Assembly: GCA_012838125.1 (NCBI GenBank)
Contig: DUPW01000056.1
Span: 1 to 36,822, forward strand
Length of the DNA stretch: 36,822 bases
Reading direction: 5' to 3'
DNA from: Papillibacter sp.
Lineage (GTDB): Bacteria > Bacillota > Clostridia > Oscillospirales > Oscillospiraceae
Position numbers and translations under genes: made by a program. The notes beneath the pieces are model-generated. The model was not told the DNA's origin and made no database searches. It saw only the letters and a list, made by a program, of their open reading frames with translations. Positions 22,524 through 31,761 of the stretch are shown here, one piece after another. Within the stretch, counting starts at the first letter, position 1. Every line of letters starts with the position of its first letter.

Positions 22524-25500
22524 ATGAACTACCTGAACATAACCATTAACGGCAAGCCCTGTCAGGCAAAGCCGGGGCAGACAATCCTTCAGGCCTGCCG
22601 GGACAACGGTGTTTCCATCCCGACACTCTGCCACGACGAACGCTTAAAGCCCTTCGGCTCCTGCCTGCTCTGCCGCATCGAAGTGGAAGGGGCGCGCGCG
22701 ACGATGCTCGCCTGCGGCACGGAAGTGGCGGACGGCATGGTCATCCGCACGGAGACGGATGCGGTGAACAGCGCCCGCCGCGCCTGCATTGAGCTGCTCC
22801 TTTCCCAGCACCACGGCGACTGTAAAGCCCCCTGCACCCTCACCTGCCCGAACCACATGGACGTTCAGGGCTACGTCGCCCATATCGCAAACGGCCGCTT
22901 TGAAGACGCCCTGCGGGTGATGAAAGAGACAAACCCCCTGCCCGTTGTCTGCGGTCGCATCTGCACCCGCCCCTGCGAGTCCCAGTGCCGCCGCAATATC
23001 GTAGATGAGCCCATCGCCATCGCGCAGCTTAAGCGTTTTGCCGCGGATATCGACCTTGATAAAGAGGTCCACTACCTGCCTGAGTGCAAGCCTTCTACGG
23101 GCAAGCGCGTGGCCATCGTGGGCGCCGGCCCGGCCGGCCTGACGGCGGCGTGGTTCCTCACCATCGCCGGCCACAGCGTCACGATTTTTGAGCGGCACCC
23201 CCATCCCGGCGGCATGCTGCGCTACGGTATCCCCGCCTACCGCATGCCGAGAGAGACCCTCGACAGGGAAATCGATATCATCTGCCAGCTCGGCGCTGAG
23301 ATTAAATACAACGTCGACTTCGGCAAGGACATCACATGGGAGAGCCTGAAGAACGAAGGCTATGACGCCCTGTTTCTCGCCGTTGGCTCCCAGGTGGGCC
23401 GCCCCTTAGGCTGTGACGGCGAAGGCGTCTGCTTTAACGTGCAGCGCGGCGTGGACTTCCTCGGCCGCGTCACCGCCGGCACCGCTCCGGACCTTGCGGG
23501 TAAAGACGTCGTCGTCGTAGGCGGCGGCAACACCGCCATGGACGCGGCCCGCACCTCCGTGCGCATGGGCGCCAAGTCCGTTAAAGTCGTCTACCGCCGC
23601 GGCCGCAACGAGATGCCCGCGGATAAGATGGAAATTGAAGACGCCGAGCACGAAGGCGTTGAGATGTGCCTGATGACGAACCCCGTCTCCGTGGGCATGC
23701 GGGAGGGACGCACCGTCCTCACCCTCGTGAAGATGGCCTACGGCGAGCCGGATGAGTCGGGCCGCCCCTCCGTCAGCGAAGTGGCCGGCTCGGAATACGA
23801 GATGGAAGCCGACTACGTCATCGCCGCCATCGGCCAGACGCAGGACCTTTCCTTTATTAATGAGTCCTTCCCCGTTGCGGTGAAACGCAACATGATTGCG
23901 GCGGACGAGAAGACCTTCGCCACCAACATCCCCGGCGTGTTCGCCGCAGGCGACGCCGTTACCGGACCGCAAACGGCCATTCTGGCCATCGCCGGCGGCC
24001 GCTTCGCCGCCCGCAGCATCGACCAGTATCTGCGGGGCGAGGAGATTACGCCGGAGCCGGAAGTGTATAACCACACGAAAGGCAGAAAGCTCTCCGATAT
24101 CGACCCGCAGGAGTTTGACGACGTGGAGCGCCGCCCCCGCAGCGTGATGCCCACGATTCCCGTGGAGAAGGCCATCAAGGGCTTCGACGAAGTGGAGCTG
24201 GGCTTCAGCGTCGAGGAAGCCATGGCGGAAGCCGAGCGCTGCCTGTCCTGCGGCTGTCAGGACGTGGCGGAGTGTAAGCTGCGGGAATACGCCACCACCT
24301 ACAAAGCCGACCAGTTCCGCTACGCCGGCGAGATGGTGCGCCATCCCATCGACGAGACGCACCCCTACCTGGTACGGGACCGCAACAAGTGCATTATGTG
24401 CGGCCGCTGCGTGCGGATTTGTCTGGAAGTGCAGGGTCAGGGCGCCCTCGGCTTCATCAAGCGTGGCTATTCCGCCACGGTGGAGCCGGCCTGTCCGGAA
24501 TTCGGCAACGAAGAGCAGTGCGTCCGCTGTGGACAGTGCGTCTCCTCCTGCCCTGTGGGTGCTCTCGCGGAGAAGGTGCCCCTTACCATGCCCGGTCCGT
24601 TCACCGAAGAGGTGACGGAGACCGTCTGCTCCTACTGCGGCGCCGGCTGTAAGCTTCAGCTGTGCACCACGGGCGACACGCTCCTGCGCGTCACGACCCA
24701 TGAGGAATTGGGTGAAAACAACGGAAACCTCTGCGTCAAGGGCCGCTTCTGCCACGATTATCTCAACGACACAGACCGCCTTGTGACTGCGAAGGTTCGC
24801 AAAAACGGCCAGCTTGTGGACGTCTCCCTCGAGGAAGCCCTTGAGGAGGCGGTTAAGGGACTGAAAGCCGCCACGGGCGAAGGCTTTGCCGCATACGTCT
24901 CCGGCCGTGCCACGAGCGAGCAGGCCAAGGCCCTTGCGGAAATCACGGCCGCTCAGGGCAGCGAAAACCTCCTCAGCTTCGGCATCGACCCTGTGGCCGC
25001 CGCTCTCTTCCGCCTGCACGGCGAGAAGCTCGTCACCGGTTACGGCGACATCGCCGAAAGCGACCTCATCGTCGCCCTCGACACCGACATTAATGCCACC
25101 ACCTCCGTTCCCCTCACCTTCATCCGCCGTAAAGTGCGGGAGAACACGCCCTTCATCTGCGAGAGCACCGTGACGGACGCTGTCCGTGACGCTGTCAGCA
25201 AGGCCAAAGCCCCCGTCATCGTCCTCGGCAAGTACCCGAAGGCGGAGACGGCGCAGGCGGCGGTGGAGCTTGCTGAAAAGACGGGCGCGAAGATTGTCGT
25301 CGAGACGAGAAAGGCCAACGAACGGGGCGTGGCGCAGTACCTCAATGTCTGCACGACCGCCGCGGGCCTTGACAAAGCCGACGCTGTGCTCATCTTCGGG
25401 GAAGACCCGGCAGGCTCCGGCATCACGATGCCGAAGGCGGGCTTTACGGTTGTCTGCGACCTGTATATGACGGAGACGGCCCAACAGGCGGACGTGGTTC

Positions 25501-25736
25501 TGCCCATGGGCGCCCCCGCCGAAGAGGAAGGCACCTTTACGAACATCTTCGGCGATGTGCAGTCCCTGCGCCGCGCCTTTGCGAAACGGCCCTCCGCCAC
25601 AGAGATTATCCGCACCCTTGTGGATAAACTCGGCGCGAAGGAGCCCTACAAGGGAAGATGCACCGGCATTCCGGAAGGAAAACCGGCGCAGTTTGCGGCA
25701 GACATCCTCGAAAACCGCTTCGAAGCGCGCTCTTAG
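22524..25736 (+). CDS. Large multidomain oxidoreductase: N-terminal [2Fe-2S], GltD/NfnB-like FAD/NAD(P) domains, [4Fe-4S] clusters, C-terminal partial molybdopterin-oxidoreductase-like domain (StnC-like)
   Basis: N-term CHDERLKPFGSCLLCRIEV; RVAIVGAGPAGLTAAWFLTIAGHSVTIFERHPHPGGMLRYGIP; KDVVVVGGGNTAMDAARTSVRMG; CIMCGRCVRICLEV; CVRCGQCVSSCPVGAL; CSYCGAGCKLQLC…GNLCVKGRF; ADVVLPMGAPAEEEGTFTNIFGDVQ. Confidence 0.9.
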   Translation: MNYLNITINGKPCQAKPGQTILQACRDNGVSIPTLCHDERLKPFGSCLLCRIEVEGARATMLACGTEVADGMVIRTETDAVNSARRACIELLLSQHHGDCKAPCTLTCPNHMDVQGYVAHIANGRFEDALRVMKETNPLPVVCGRICTRPCESQCRRNIVDEPIAIAQLKRFAADIDLDKEVHYLPECKPSTGKRVAIVGAGPAGLTAAWFLTIAGHSVTIFERHPHPGGMLRYGIPAYRMPRETLDREIDIICQLGAEIKYNVDFGKDITWESLKNEGYDALFLAVGSQVGRPLGCDGEGVCFNVQRGVDFLGRVTAGTAPDLAGKDVVVVGGGNTAMDAARTSVRMGAKSVKVVYRRGRNEMPADKMEIEDAEHEGVEMCLMTNPVSVGMREGRTVLTLVKMAYGEPDESGRPSVSEVAGSEYEMEADYVIAAIGQTQDLSFINESFPVAVKRNMIAADEKTFATNIPGVFAAGDAVTGPQTAILAIAGGRFAARSIDQYLRGEEITPEPEVYNHTKGRKLSDIDPQEFDDVERRPRSVMPTIPVEKAIKGFDEVELGFSVEEAMAEAERCLSCGCQDVAECKLREYATTYKADQFRYAGEMVRHPIDETHPYLVRDRNKCIMCGRCVRICLEVQGQGALGFIKRGYSATVEPACPEFGNEEQCVRCGQCVSSCPVGALAEKVPLTMPGPFTEEVTETVCSYCGAGCKLQLCTTGDTLLRVTTHEELGENNGNLCVKGRFCHDYLNDTDRLVTAKVRKNGQLVDVSLEEALEEAVKGLKAATGEGFAAYVSGRATSEQAKALAEITAAQGSENLLSFGIDPVAAALFRLHGEKLVTGYGDIAESDLIVALDTDINATTSVPLTFIRRKVRENTPFICESTVTDAVRDAVSKAKAPVIVLGKYPKAETAQAAVELAEKTGAKIVVETRKANERGVAQYLNVCTTAAGLDKADAVLIFGEDPAGSGITMPKAGFTVVCDLYMTETAQQADVVLPMGAPAEEEGTFTNIFGDVQSLRRAFAKRPSATEIIRTLVDKLGAKEPYKGRCTGIPEGKPAQFAADILENRFEARS

Positions 25737-25754
25737 GTCGCGCATAAATCAAAG

Positions 25755-25790
25755 AAAACACACCGCGCTTTTTAGCGCGGTGTGTTTTTT
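25755..25790 (+). terminator. Intrinsic terminator of the oxidoreductase operon
   Basis: ACACACCGCGCT-TTTT-AGCGCGGTGTGT followed by TTTTT. Confidence 0.9.
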
Positions 25791-25892
25791 CATGGCGAAA
25801 CCACGGAAGGGCATAGAAGGAGAGTGAAAATCCCATAAAAGAATATGAGAATTTCGGAAAAAAATGAGAAAATTTTCGTTAAGTCCCTAAAT

Positions 25893-25920
25893 TTGCATAA
25901 ATACTTTACGATAATATAAA
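25893..25920 (+). promoter_or_regulatory. Putative promoter for the chemoreceptor operon
   Basis: TTGCAT (25893-25898), 16-bp spacer, TATAAA (25915-25920). Confidence 0.5.
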
Positions 25921-25925
25921 TAATG

Positions 25926-25990
25926 AGGGTGCCCTGCGACCGGACACGTCTTGAAAACACGCCTGATTTCGGTTCGCGGCGGCACCGGCA
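25926..25990 (+). ncRNA. Structured 5' leader of unknown class (candidate cis-regulatory RNA)
   Basis: GGTGCC (25928-25933) pairs with GGCACC (25981-25986); the inner CTGCGACCGGA (25934-25944) pairs with TTCGGTTCGCGG (25968-25979) with one bulge; 23-nt apical region. Confidence 0.45.
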
Positions 25991-26001
25991 AAGAGGTTGA
26001 A

Positions 26002-26036
26002 CGTCTTTCCATTTCATGAGGAAAGGCGGGTTTTCT
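26002..26036 (+). terminator. Terminator hairpin in the chemoreceptor leader
   Basis: CGTCTTTCC-ATTTCATGA-GGAAAGGCG followed by GGTTTTCTTAT, about 80 bp before the coding start. Confidence 0.65.
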
Positions 26037-26114
26037 TATACTAAAGCACAATAACGATTAGTATTATTGAAATTAGCCGTCAATCGACTACTATAGATAA
26101 AGGAAGGTATCAAC

Positions 26115-28136
26115 TTGAGCGGAATACGAAGAAAGATAATACTCAACACCTTAGTGATAATATTGGTGCTGACGGCCGTCACCTCCGCCATATTTATCTG
26201 GACGGCAAACACCCTTGTGGACACCACCATGAAAAACTCCCTTGCCCCCTTTGCGCGGACGGCGGCAAAGAGCGTGGAAAGCAACCTGCATCTGTTAACC
26301 GACCGGCTTGACCTCGTGGCCCAGAACGAGGTCTTCAGAAGCTACAGCCCCGAGCGGATTCAAGGCGTGCTCGACCATACCTTCTCCGGCATTGAGTTTA
26401 CGTGGCTGGCCGCCTACACGCCGGAGGGCCGTCTCTTTACAGGCACGGCGGGCAGTCCCCGCTCCATTTCCGATATGAAGCTGTATGGGCTGATACAGGA
26501 GACGAAAAACGCCGTCATCGGCGACACGCGGAAAAGCGATGCGGGGTACGAGATTGCCATCGGAAAGCCCATATTGGCGGATGAGTCCATCCACCTTATC
26601 CTCGTGGGCAGCTATAAATACGATGTGCTCAACGACATCCTCGGGCACATCCAAATCGGCCAGAACTGCACCGCCATGGTGGTGAGCGACGGGGGCGTCA
26701 TCGTCGCCCATAAGGATTTCGACAAAATCACCCACAGGGCGGATAGCGACGAGGCATACAGCGGCAACGCGGAGATGCTCGGCCTGATTGATACGGCCCT
26801 CACCTTTGCCACAGGCTCCACGATTCTCTCCCACAGCGGCGAGGATTTCATCACGGCGTACGCGCCTGTGCGGGGCGCGAACTGGTCCCTGATTCTCTCC
26901 GTCCCCAAGTCGGAGTTTATGGCCACGGCGCGCTCGGCCATCTATCTAAACTTCGCCGTGGTGCTCCTTCTCATCGCCGTGTCGTTGCTGATTATCCTCG
27001 GCTACTCCGGCAAAATCTCAAAGACGCTCAAACTCGTCACCACCCGCATCAAGGGCCTTGCGGAGGGGGATCTCACCAGCAGTGTGGAGGTCATCCACAC
27101 CCGGGACGAGGCGGAGATGCTCTCCAGCTCCCTGAAAAACACCATATCCGACATCAGTGGCTACATAAGCAAGCTCACCCTTGCGTTAGAGCAGCTTTCC
27201 AGCGGCAACGCGGACATTGAGGTGGAGGGCGCCTTCCACGGCGACTTCGTGGTGATGAAAGACGCCCTCAACCAAATCATCGAATACTTAAACGGCATCC
27301 TCTCGCACCTGAAACATTCCGCCTACGAGCTGACCGTCTCCTCCCGCAAGGTGGCGGAGCGTGCCCACAGCGTAAAAAACGCATCGGAGCACCAGTTTGA
27401 GGCCATCTCGAGCTTAGAGCGGGAGGCAGAGGAAATTTCCCGGGGTGCCGTGCTCATCGACCAGAACGCCGCCGAGACGCGCCGCCTCATGGGCGAAGCC
27501 ACGGACAAGCTCGGCTGCGGCCGCGAGCAGATGGAAAACACCCTCGAGGCCATGGAAGCCCTGCGCCGCCACGCACAGGAGATTAACACCATCACAAAGC
27601 TCATGGAGGACATCGCCGCCCAGACGAACCTCCTCTCCCTCAACGCCGCTGTGGAAGCCAAGCGGGCCGGCGCGGCGGGGGCGGGCTTCTCCGTGGTTGC
27701 GGAGGAAGTGCGCCGCCTTGCGCTGCAAAGCTCAGACTCTGCCAAACGGGCGGCGGATATCATCGAGCAGACGCAAAAGGCCATCAATTCCGGTTCGGAG
27801 TACGCCGCAGACACGGCGCAGCTTATCAGTCAGGTGGCGGAAATGACCGGCCGGATTTACGAAATCGCCGACACACAAGCCCATTCCGCCAAACAGACCA
27901 CGGAAGCCCTCGGCAAAGCAAACGGCGATCTGGGCGCCATCATGAGTTTTGCGCAGGATAACCTCGAGTCCAGCAGTGACCTGGCCGAAGCCAGCGACGA
28001 GATGGCCCAGAAGGCCGAAAGCCTCGCCGAGATGGCCTCCCGCTTTAAGCTGCGGGAAACGGTGGACACCGGTGACATGATTGCGGGCCTTAAGAGTGAG
28101 GACATTCTGGCGCTGGACGCCTTCAGACTCGGATAG
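26115..28136 (+). CDS. Methyl-accepting chemotaxis protein (extracytoplasmic sensor, HAMP, MCP signalling domain)
   Basis: N-terminal TM and a probable Cache-type sensor domain, second TM, HAMP-like linker, signalling hairpin MEDIAAQTNLLSLNAAVEAKRAGAAGAGFSVVAEEVRRLALQSSDSAKRA. TTG start with SD AGGAAGG. Confidence 0.93.
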   Translation: MSGIRRKIILNTLVIILVLTAVTSAIFIWTANTLVDTTMKNSLAPFARTAAKSVESNLHLLTDRLDLVAQNEVFRSYSPERIQGVLDHTFSGIEFTWLAAYTPEGRLFTGTAGSPRSISDMKLYGLIQETKNAVIGDTRKSDAGYEIAIGKPILADESIHLILVGSYKYDVLNDILGHIQIGQNCTAMVVSDGGVIVAHKDFDKITHRADSDEAYSGNAEMLGLIDTALTFATGSTILSHSGEDFITAYAPVRGANWSLILSVPKSEFMATARSAIYLNFAVVLLLIAVSLLIILGYSGKISKTLKLVTTRIKGLAEGDLTSSVEVIHTRDEAEMLSSSLKNTISDISGYISKLTLALEQLSSGNADIEVEGAFHGDFVVMKDALNQIIEYLNGILSHLKHSAYELTVSSRKVAERAHSVKNASEHQFEAISSLEREAEEISRGAVLIDQNAAETRRLMGEATDKLGCGREQMENTLEAMEALRRHAQEINTITKLMEDIAAQTNLLSLNAAVEAKRAGAAGAGFSVVAEEVRRLALQSSDSAKRAADIIEQTQKAINSGSEYAADTAQLISQVAEMTGRIYEIADTQAHSAKQTTEALGKANGDLGAIMSFAQDNLESSSDLAEASDEMAQKAESLAEMASRFKLRETVDTGDMIAGLKSEDILALDAFRLG

Positions 28137-28147
28137 GAGTGAGGAAC

Positions 28148-28591
28148 ATGGTAAAAAGAATAACTCTCGCCCTTGTTATCGCCGCGCTGTGCCTTGCCCT
28201 CGCCGGGTGCGGGCGCATTGGCGACGGCCATGGCCTTGTGGACGGGTACTACACCGTTGAAATGGCGGAATACCAGAGCGGGTGGAAGGAATTCGTCACG
28301 GTATGCGTCAGCGGCGGGGAAATCGTCACCGTGGAATACAACGCCCGCAACTTAAGCGGCTATATTAAGTCGTGGGATATGGACTATATGCGCAGGATGA
28401 ACGGCAACGTGGGCAACTACCCCAACGCCTACACCAGAAACTACGCCGCCCAGCTCCTGAACACGCAGGGGCCCGAAGGAATCGACACCGTCTCCGGCGC
28501 CACCCATTCGGGGGGCAACTTCACCCGCATGGCAGCGGCGCTCCTTGAAAAAGCCAAAGCCGGCGACATGACCATCGGCATCGTCCAATAG
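28148..28591 (+). CDS. FMN-binding domain lipoprotein
   Basis: Lipobox LALAGC; GYYTVEMAEYQSGWKEFVTVCVSGGEIVTVEYNARN; DTVSGATHSGGNF matches the (S/T)GAT(S) flavinylation-type motif. Confidence 0.85.
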   Translation: MVKRITLALVIAALCLALAGCGRIGDGHGLVDGYYTVEMAEYQSGWKEFVTVCVSGGEIVTVEYNARNLSGYIKSWDMDYMRRMNGNVGNYPNAYTRNYAAQLLNTQGPEGIDTVSGATHSGGNFTRMAAALLEKAKAGDMTIGIVQ

Positions 28592-28807
28592 GTAAACTGT
28601 GGCCGGCCACGAAACCGGCAAGCCGGAAAAGGCGGAAAAACGCCATCCGGTCTTGCTAAACGAGCAAAAACGTGCGGCATATTCTGAGGCGCCGCCTATA
28701 AGCAGGAGCGGGCATAGCCAAGGACACTCAAAACAAGCAGTCTCGGCATGGCCAGCGGCACTCAAAAAAGCAGGCACTTTAAATCCAACAATAACCAAGG
28801 TACAAGC

Positions 28808-28838
28808 AAAGCAGGCGGATTATCCCGCCTGCTTTTTA
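28808..28838 (+). terminator. Intrinsic terminator
   Basis: AAAGCAGGCGG-ATTATC-CCGCCTGCTTT followed by TT. Confidence 0.85.
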
Positions 28839-29301
28839 TGTTCCGAAGGAAATGCGCCTGCCTTATCTATGACAGAGCAGGCGAGCCTTGTTTTCCGCCC
28901 TCTAATTATGTTCGCTCAGGAACCGACGCTTAGATGAACTTTGTACTTTCACTTCCGCTTTCTGTATTCCGGCGTCTTTTCTGTCCCGTAAGGCGCGTTT
29001 TATATGGGTGATGCCGTTTTAGGCATGTGTGTTCTTTGAAAAATTCATAAAAGGAAGGCCCCATCAAAGCCTTTTGGTACAGGCCGGCGCGGCAAAGACC
29101 CTGACCCGGCACAGATGATGAGACGAGCCGATGGCCCATTTCCAAAAATTTCCCGACTCAATGTTACAGCCGCTGCTTACACTGTTAGACCACTTTTTTA
29201 GACACCATGGTCTAGAATGAATTTTACCATTATATGTAAGTTCGTGAGCGGATATTCATACGAATTTGCCAAACACGCAGTGACGGAGAGGGCGGTATAG
29301 T

Positions 29302-31647
29302 ATGAAAAGCAGTTTAAAAGAGCGTCTTACCTCACTCAAGGCAGGAGAAACCGGCGGCGTTGGCGTTTTGCGCCGTAGGGATACGTCGCGTCTGGCGGAA
29401 GGCGCAGTGCGGTTTATCATCTCATTTATTCTGGCGGGGTCTCAAATCTTGTCGGACATGTCTCCCTTCGCGGTGGGCTTTACGGCGGCGGCGGGCACCC
29501 CGGTGGGGGCGATGGCCTCCCTCGCCGGCGCACTGACGGGATATTTGCTCACCTCATCCTTCGTCTGGGCGCTGAAATACATATCCATGTGCGTCATCGT
29601 CTGCACTGCCACTTTAATCTTCCATGAGACGGAGATTTTCTCAAAACGCTGGTTCATGCCGGTGTTTACGTCCTTCGTGGCGATGTGCCTCGGAAGCGTC
29701 GCCGCCTTTGACGCCGGGTGGACAATCCCCGCCGTCGTGCGGTTTGCCGCCGACGTGGTGCTCACGGGCGGGTGCGCCTATTTCTACAAAATCGCCCTCT
29801 CCCCCTGGTCGGGGCGGTTTAATCTGGAGCATTCGGCGGAAATCGTCCACACGGTGAGCGTCCTCATTCTCATTTCCACCATGCTCATTTCCCTCGCCCA
29901 GTACCATATCGCGGGGGTTATCTCCGTGGGGCGGGCGCTAGCGGTGCTGGTGGTGCTGCTGGCGGGATACAAAGGCGGCGTCAGCATGGGCTGCGCCACG
30001 GGCGTGGCGGTGGGGCTGGCCATGGATGCGGCGACGTCACAGTCCCCCATCTTCTGCATGGCCTACGGCCTGGCCGCCCTCGTTGCGGGCATCTTCTCCA
30101 AGCAGGGGCGGCTCATTTACAGCGTGATGTTTATTCTGCTCAACGCCTGCGTGGCGGGGGTCTCGCTGGAAAGCCCCGCCGTGCCGGGTATGCTGTATGA
30201 GACGTTTATCGCCACAGTTTTGTTTATGCTTCTGCCGCCGTCCCTCATGAGCCGACTGGGGGTCCTCATCCCCGGAGCGGGCAGCGGGTACGGTATCATT
30301 AAAGCCCGGGAGTACACCCGCGCCCGGGTGGAACTGGCGGCTCAGGCCTTTCGGGAGCTTTATGAAACCGTGGGCGCCGCCTCGGGCAAGGGCCGGCGGG
30401 ACAGCGACATCGCCGCCGTTTTTGACGGTGCGGCAGACGTAGTGTGTCTGAGTTGCTCCAAGCAGGCGAAATGCTGGCACATCGACTATCAGGACACCCT
30501 CGACGCCATGAACAACGCCACAAAGCCCATGCTGGCCCGGGGAAAACTGGAGGAGGAGGACCTGCCGGACTATTTTAAGAAAACCTGCTTAAACCTTGGG
30601 GAATTCGTCGCCGCCGTGAACGCGGAGCTCCGGGGCGTGCTCTACCGGCGGCAGTATAAGAAGCGCCTGAAGGAAAATCAGGCGGCGGCCTTTAACCAGT
30701 ATGCCGAAGTGGCCTCCATCCTACAGGGCATTGCCGACGAGCTGGGGACGGGCGTCTCCGTGGAGCCGGAGCTTGAAGGAAGGCTGAGAAAGTTCCTCAA
30801 GGGCGTCAACATCCCGGGGGAGACGGCGGTGTTTATCGACAAAAGCGGCCGCCTGCACGGGGAAATCTTCGGGACAAGCGTCCGCGCCCTCAAGAGCGTG
30901 CCGAACTATCTGGAAAAACTCTCGGAGGTTCTGCGGGTTCGTATCTGCGCCGTGGAAAAGCCCGAGGAGCCGGACAGGCTCTATCTTCTGGAGGCGGAGC
31001 CTCTGGCGGCCTCCGTAGGCATCTCATTTAAGAAGAAGCATCAGGAGGAAGTGAGCGGCGACAAGGGTGCCTACTTTAAAACGGACGACGGCATCCTCTA
31101 CGTCATCCTCTCCGACGGAATGGGCTCCGGGGAGCTGGCCGCCCGTTACTCCGGCGAGACGGTGCGCATCCTCGAGCGGTTCTTGCGCTCCGGCGTGGAG
31201 CCGGAGACGGCGGTGCGCATGCTCAACGACCTCATGCTCCTAAAAAATCAGGACGACACCGGCTGCGCCACGGTGGATCTTGTGTGCATCAACCTCTTCA
31301 CAGGCCAGACGAAGATGTTTAAATACGGCGCGGCGCCCTCCTACCTGCGCACGGGCACCACAGTGCGCCGGGTGAAGGGGCGGAGCCTTGCGGCGGGCCT
31401 CGGCGTCCCGCCCCATGACGCCCCCGACCGCCACACCATGGATTTAAGGCCCGGCAACATGGCCGTTATCGTGAGCGACGGCGTCACCGGCGGGGCGGAT
31501 GACAACTGGATTGTGAAGATGATTGCCGAGGACAACGGCGAAGACCCGCGCCTTCTCGCCGCCGCCATCGTGGAGCAGGCCACAAGCCGCTTCGGCAGCG
31601 ACGACGACATGACCGTCATCGTCATTCAGATTAAAGAGCGGGGCTGA
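29302..31647 (+). CDS. spoIIE: Stage II sporulation protein E (PP2C-type phosphatase)
   Basis: N-terminal multi-TM region; C-terminal VILSDGMGSGELAARYSGETVRILERFL…LKNQDDTGCATVDLVCINLFTGQTKMFKYGAAPSYL…VSDGVTGG. Confidence 0.95.
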   Translation: MKSSLKERLTSLKAGETGGVGVLRRRDTSRLAEGAVRFIISFILAGSQILSDMSPFAVGFTAAAGTPVGAMASLAGALTGYLLTSSFVWALKYISMCVIVCTATLIFHETEIFSKRWFMPVFTSFVAMCLGSVAAFDAGWTIPAVVRFAADVVLTGGCAYFYKIALSPWSGRFNLEHSAEIVHTVSVLILISTMLISLAQYHIAGVISVGRALAVLVVLLAGYKGGVSMGCATGVAVGLAMDAATSQSPIFCMAYGLAALVAGIFSKQGRLIYSVMFILLNACVAGVSLESPAVPGMLYETFIATVLFMLLPPSLMSRLGVLIPGAGSGYGIIKAREYTRARVELAAQAFRELYETVGAASGKGRRDSDIAAVFDGAADVVCLSCSKQAKCWHIDYQDTLDAMNNATKPMLARGKLEEEDLPDYFKKTCLNLGEFVAAVNAELRGVLYRRQYKKRLKENQAAAFNQYAEVASILQGIADELGTGVSVEPELEGRLRKFLKGVNIPGETAVFIDKSGRLHGEIFGTSVRALKSVPNYLEKLSEVLRVRICAVEKPEEPDRLYLLEAEPLAASVGISFKKKHQEEVSGDKGAYFKTDDGILYVILSDGMGSGELAARYSGETVRILERFLRSGVEPETAVRMLNDLMLLKNQDDTGCATVDLVCINLFTGQTKMFKYGAAPSYLRTGTTVRRVKGRSLAAGLGVPPHDAPDRHTMDLRPGNMAVIVSDGVTGGADDNWIVKMIAEDNGEDPRLLAAAIVEQATSRFGSDDDMTVIVIQIKERG

Positions 31648-31761
31648 CGCGATTTCAGTCCCGTAAGGAAGCGAAAAATTTAAGCAGTTTTCGGCAACCT
31701 TTCCTGTATATTCCAAAGGCCCCGGGGGAACACTCAAAGTAAACCGAAACAGGGGTGTGAT

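Noticed and set aside
21189-22634. 481-aa antisense ORF opposite the NuoF-like gene
   Set aside because: Shadow ORF; the opposite strand encodes a clear NuoF-like protein.
22524-25736. Interpreting the large oxidoreductase as an active formate dehydrogenase
   Set aside because: The molybdopterin-like region is short and lacks an obvious C-terminal cofactor-binding domain, and the protein carries a GltD/NfnB-like module typical of transhydrogenase-type complexes.
23406-25745. 779-aa antisense ORF opposite the large oxidoreductase gene
   Set aside because: The plus-strand ORF has many recognisable motifs (Fe-S, FAD, NAD(P)); the antisense frame has no recognisable domain and is expected from GC-rich codon bias.
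25921-26040. Assignment of the chemoreceptor leader as a c-di-GMP-I (GEMM) or c-di-GMP-II riboswitch
   Set aside because: The conserved sequence blocks of those classes are not visible; left as an unclassified structured leader.
28930-29145. 71-aa minus-strand ORF upstream of spoIIE
   Set aside because: No recognisable domain, no clear SD and basic low-complexity composition; more likely non-coding.
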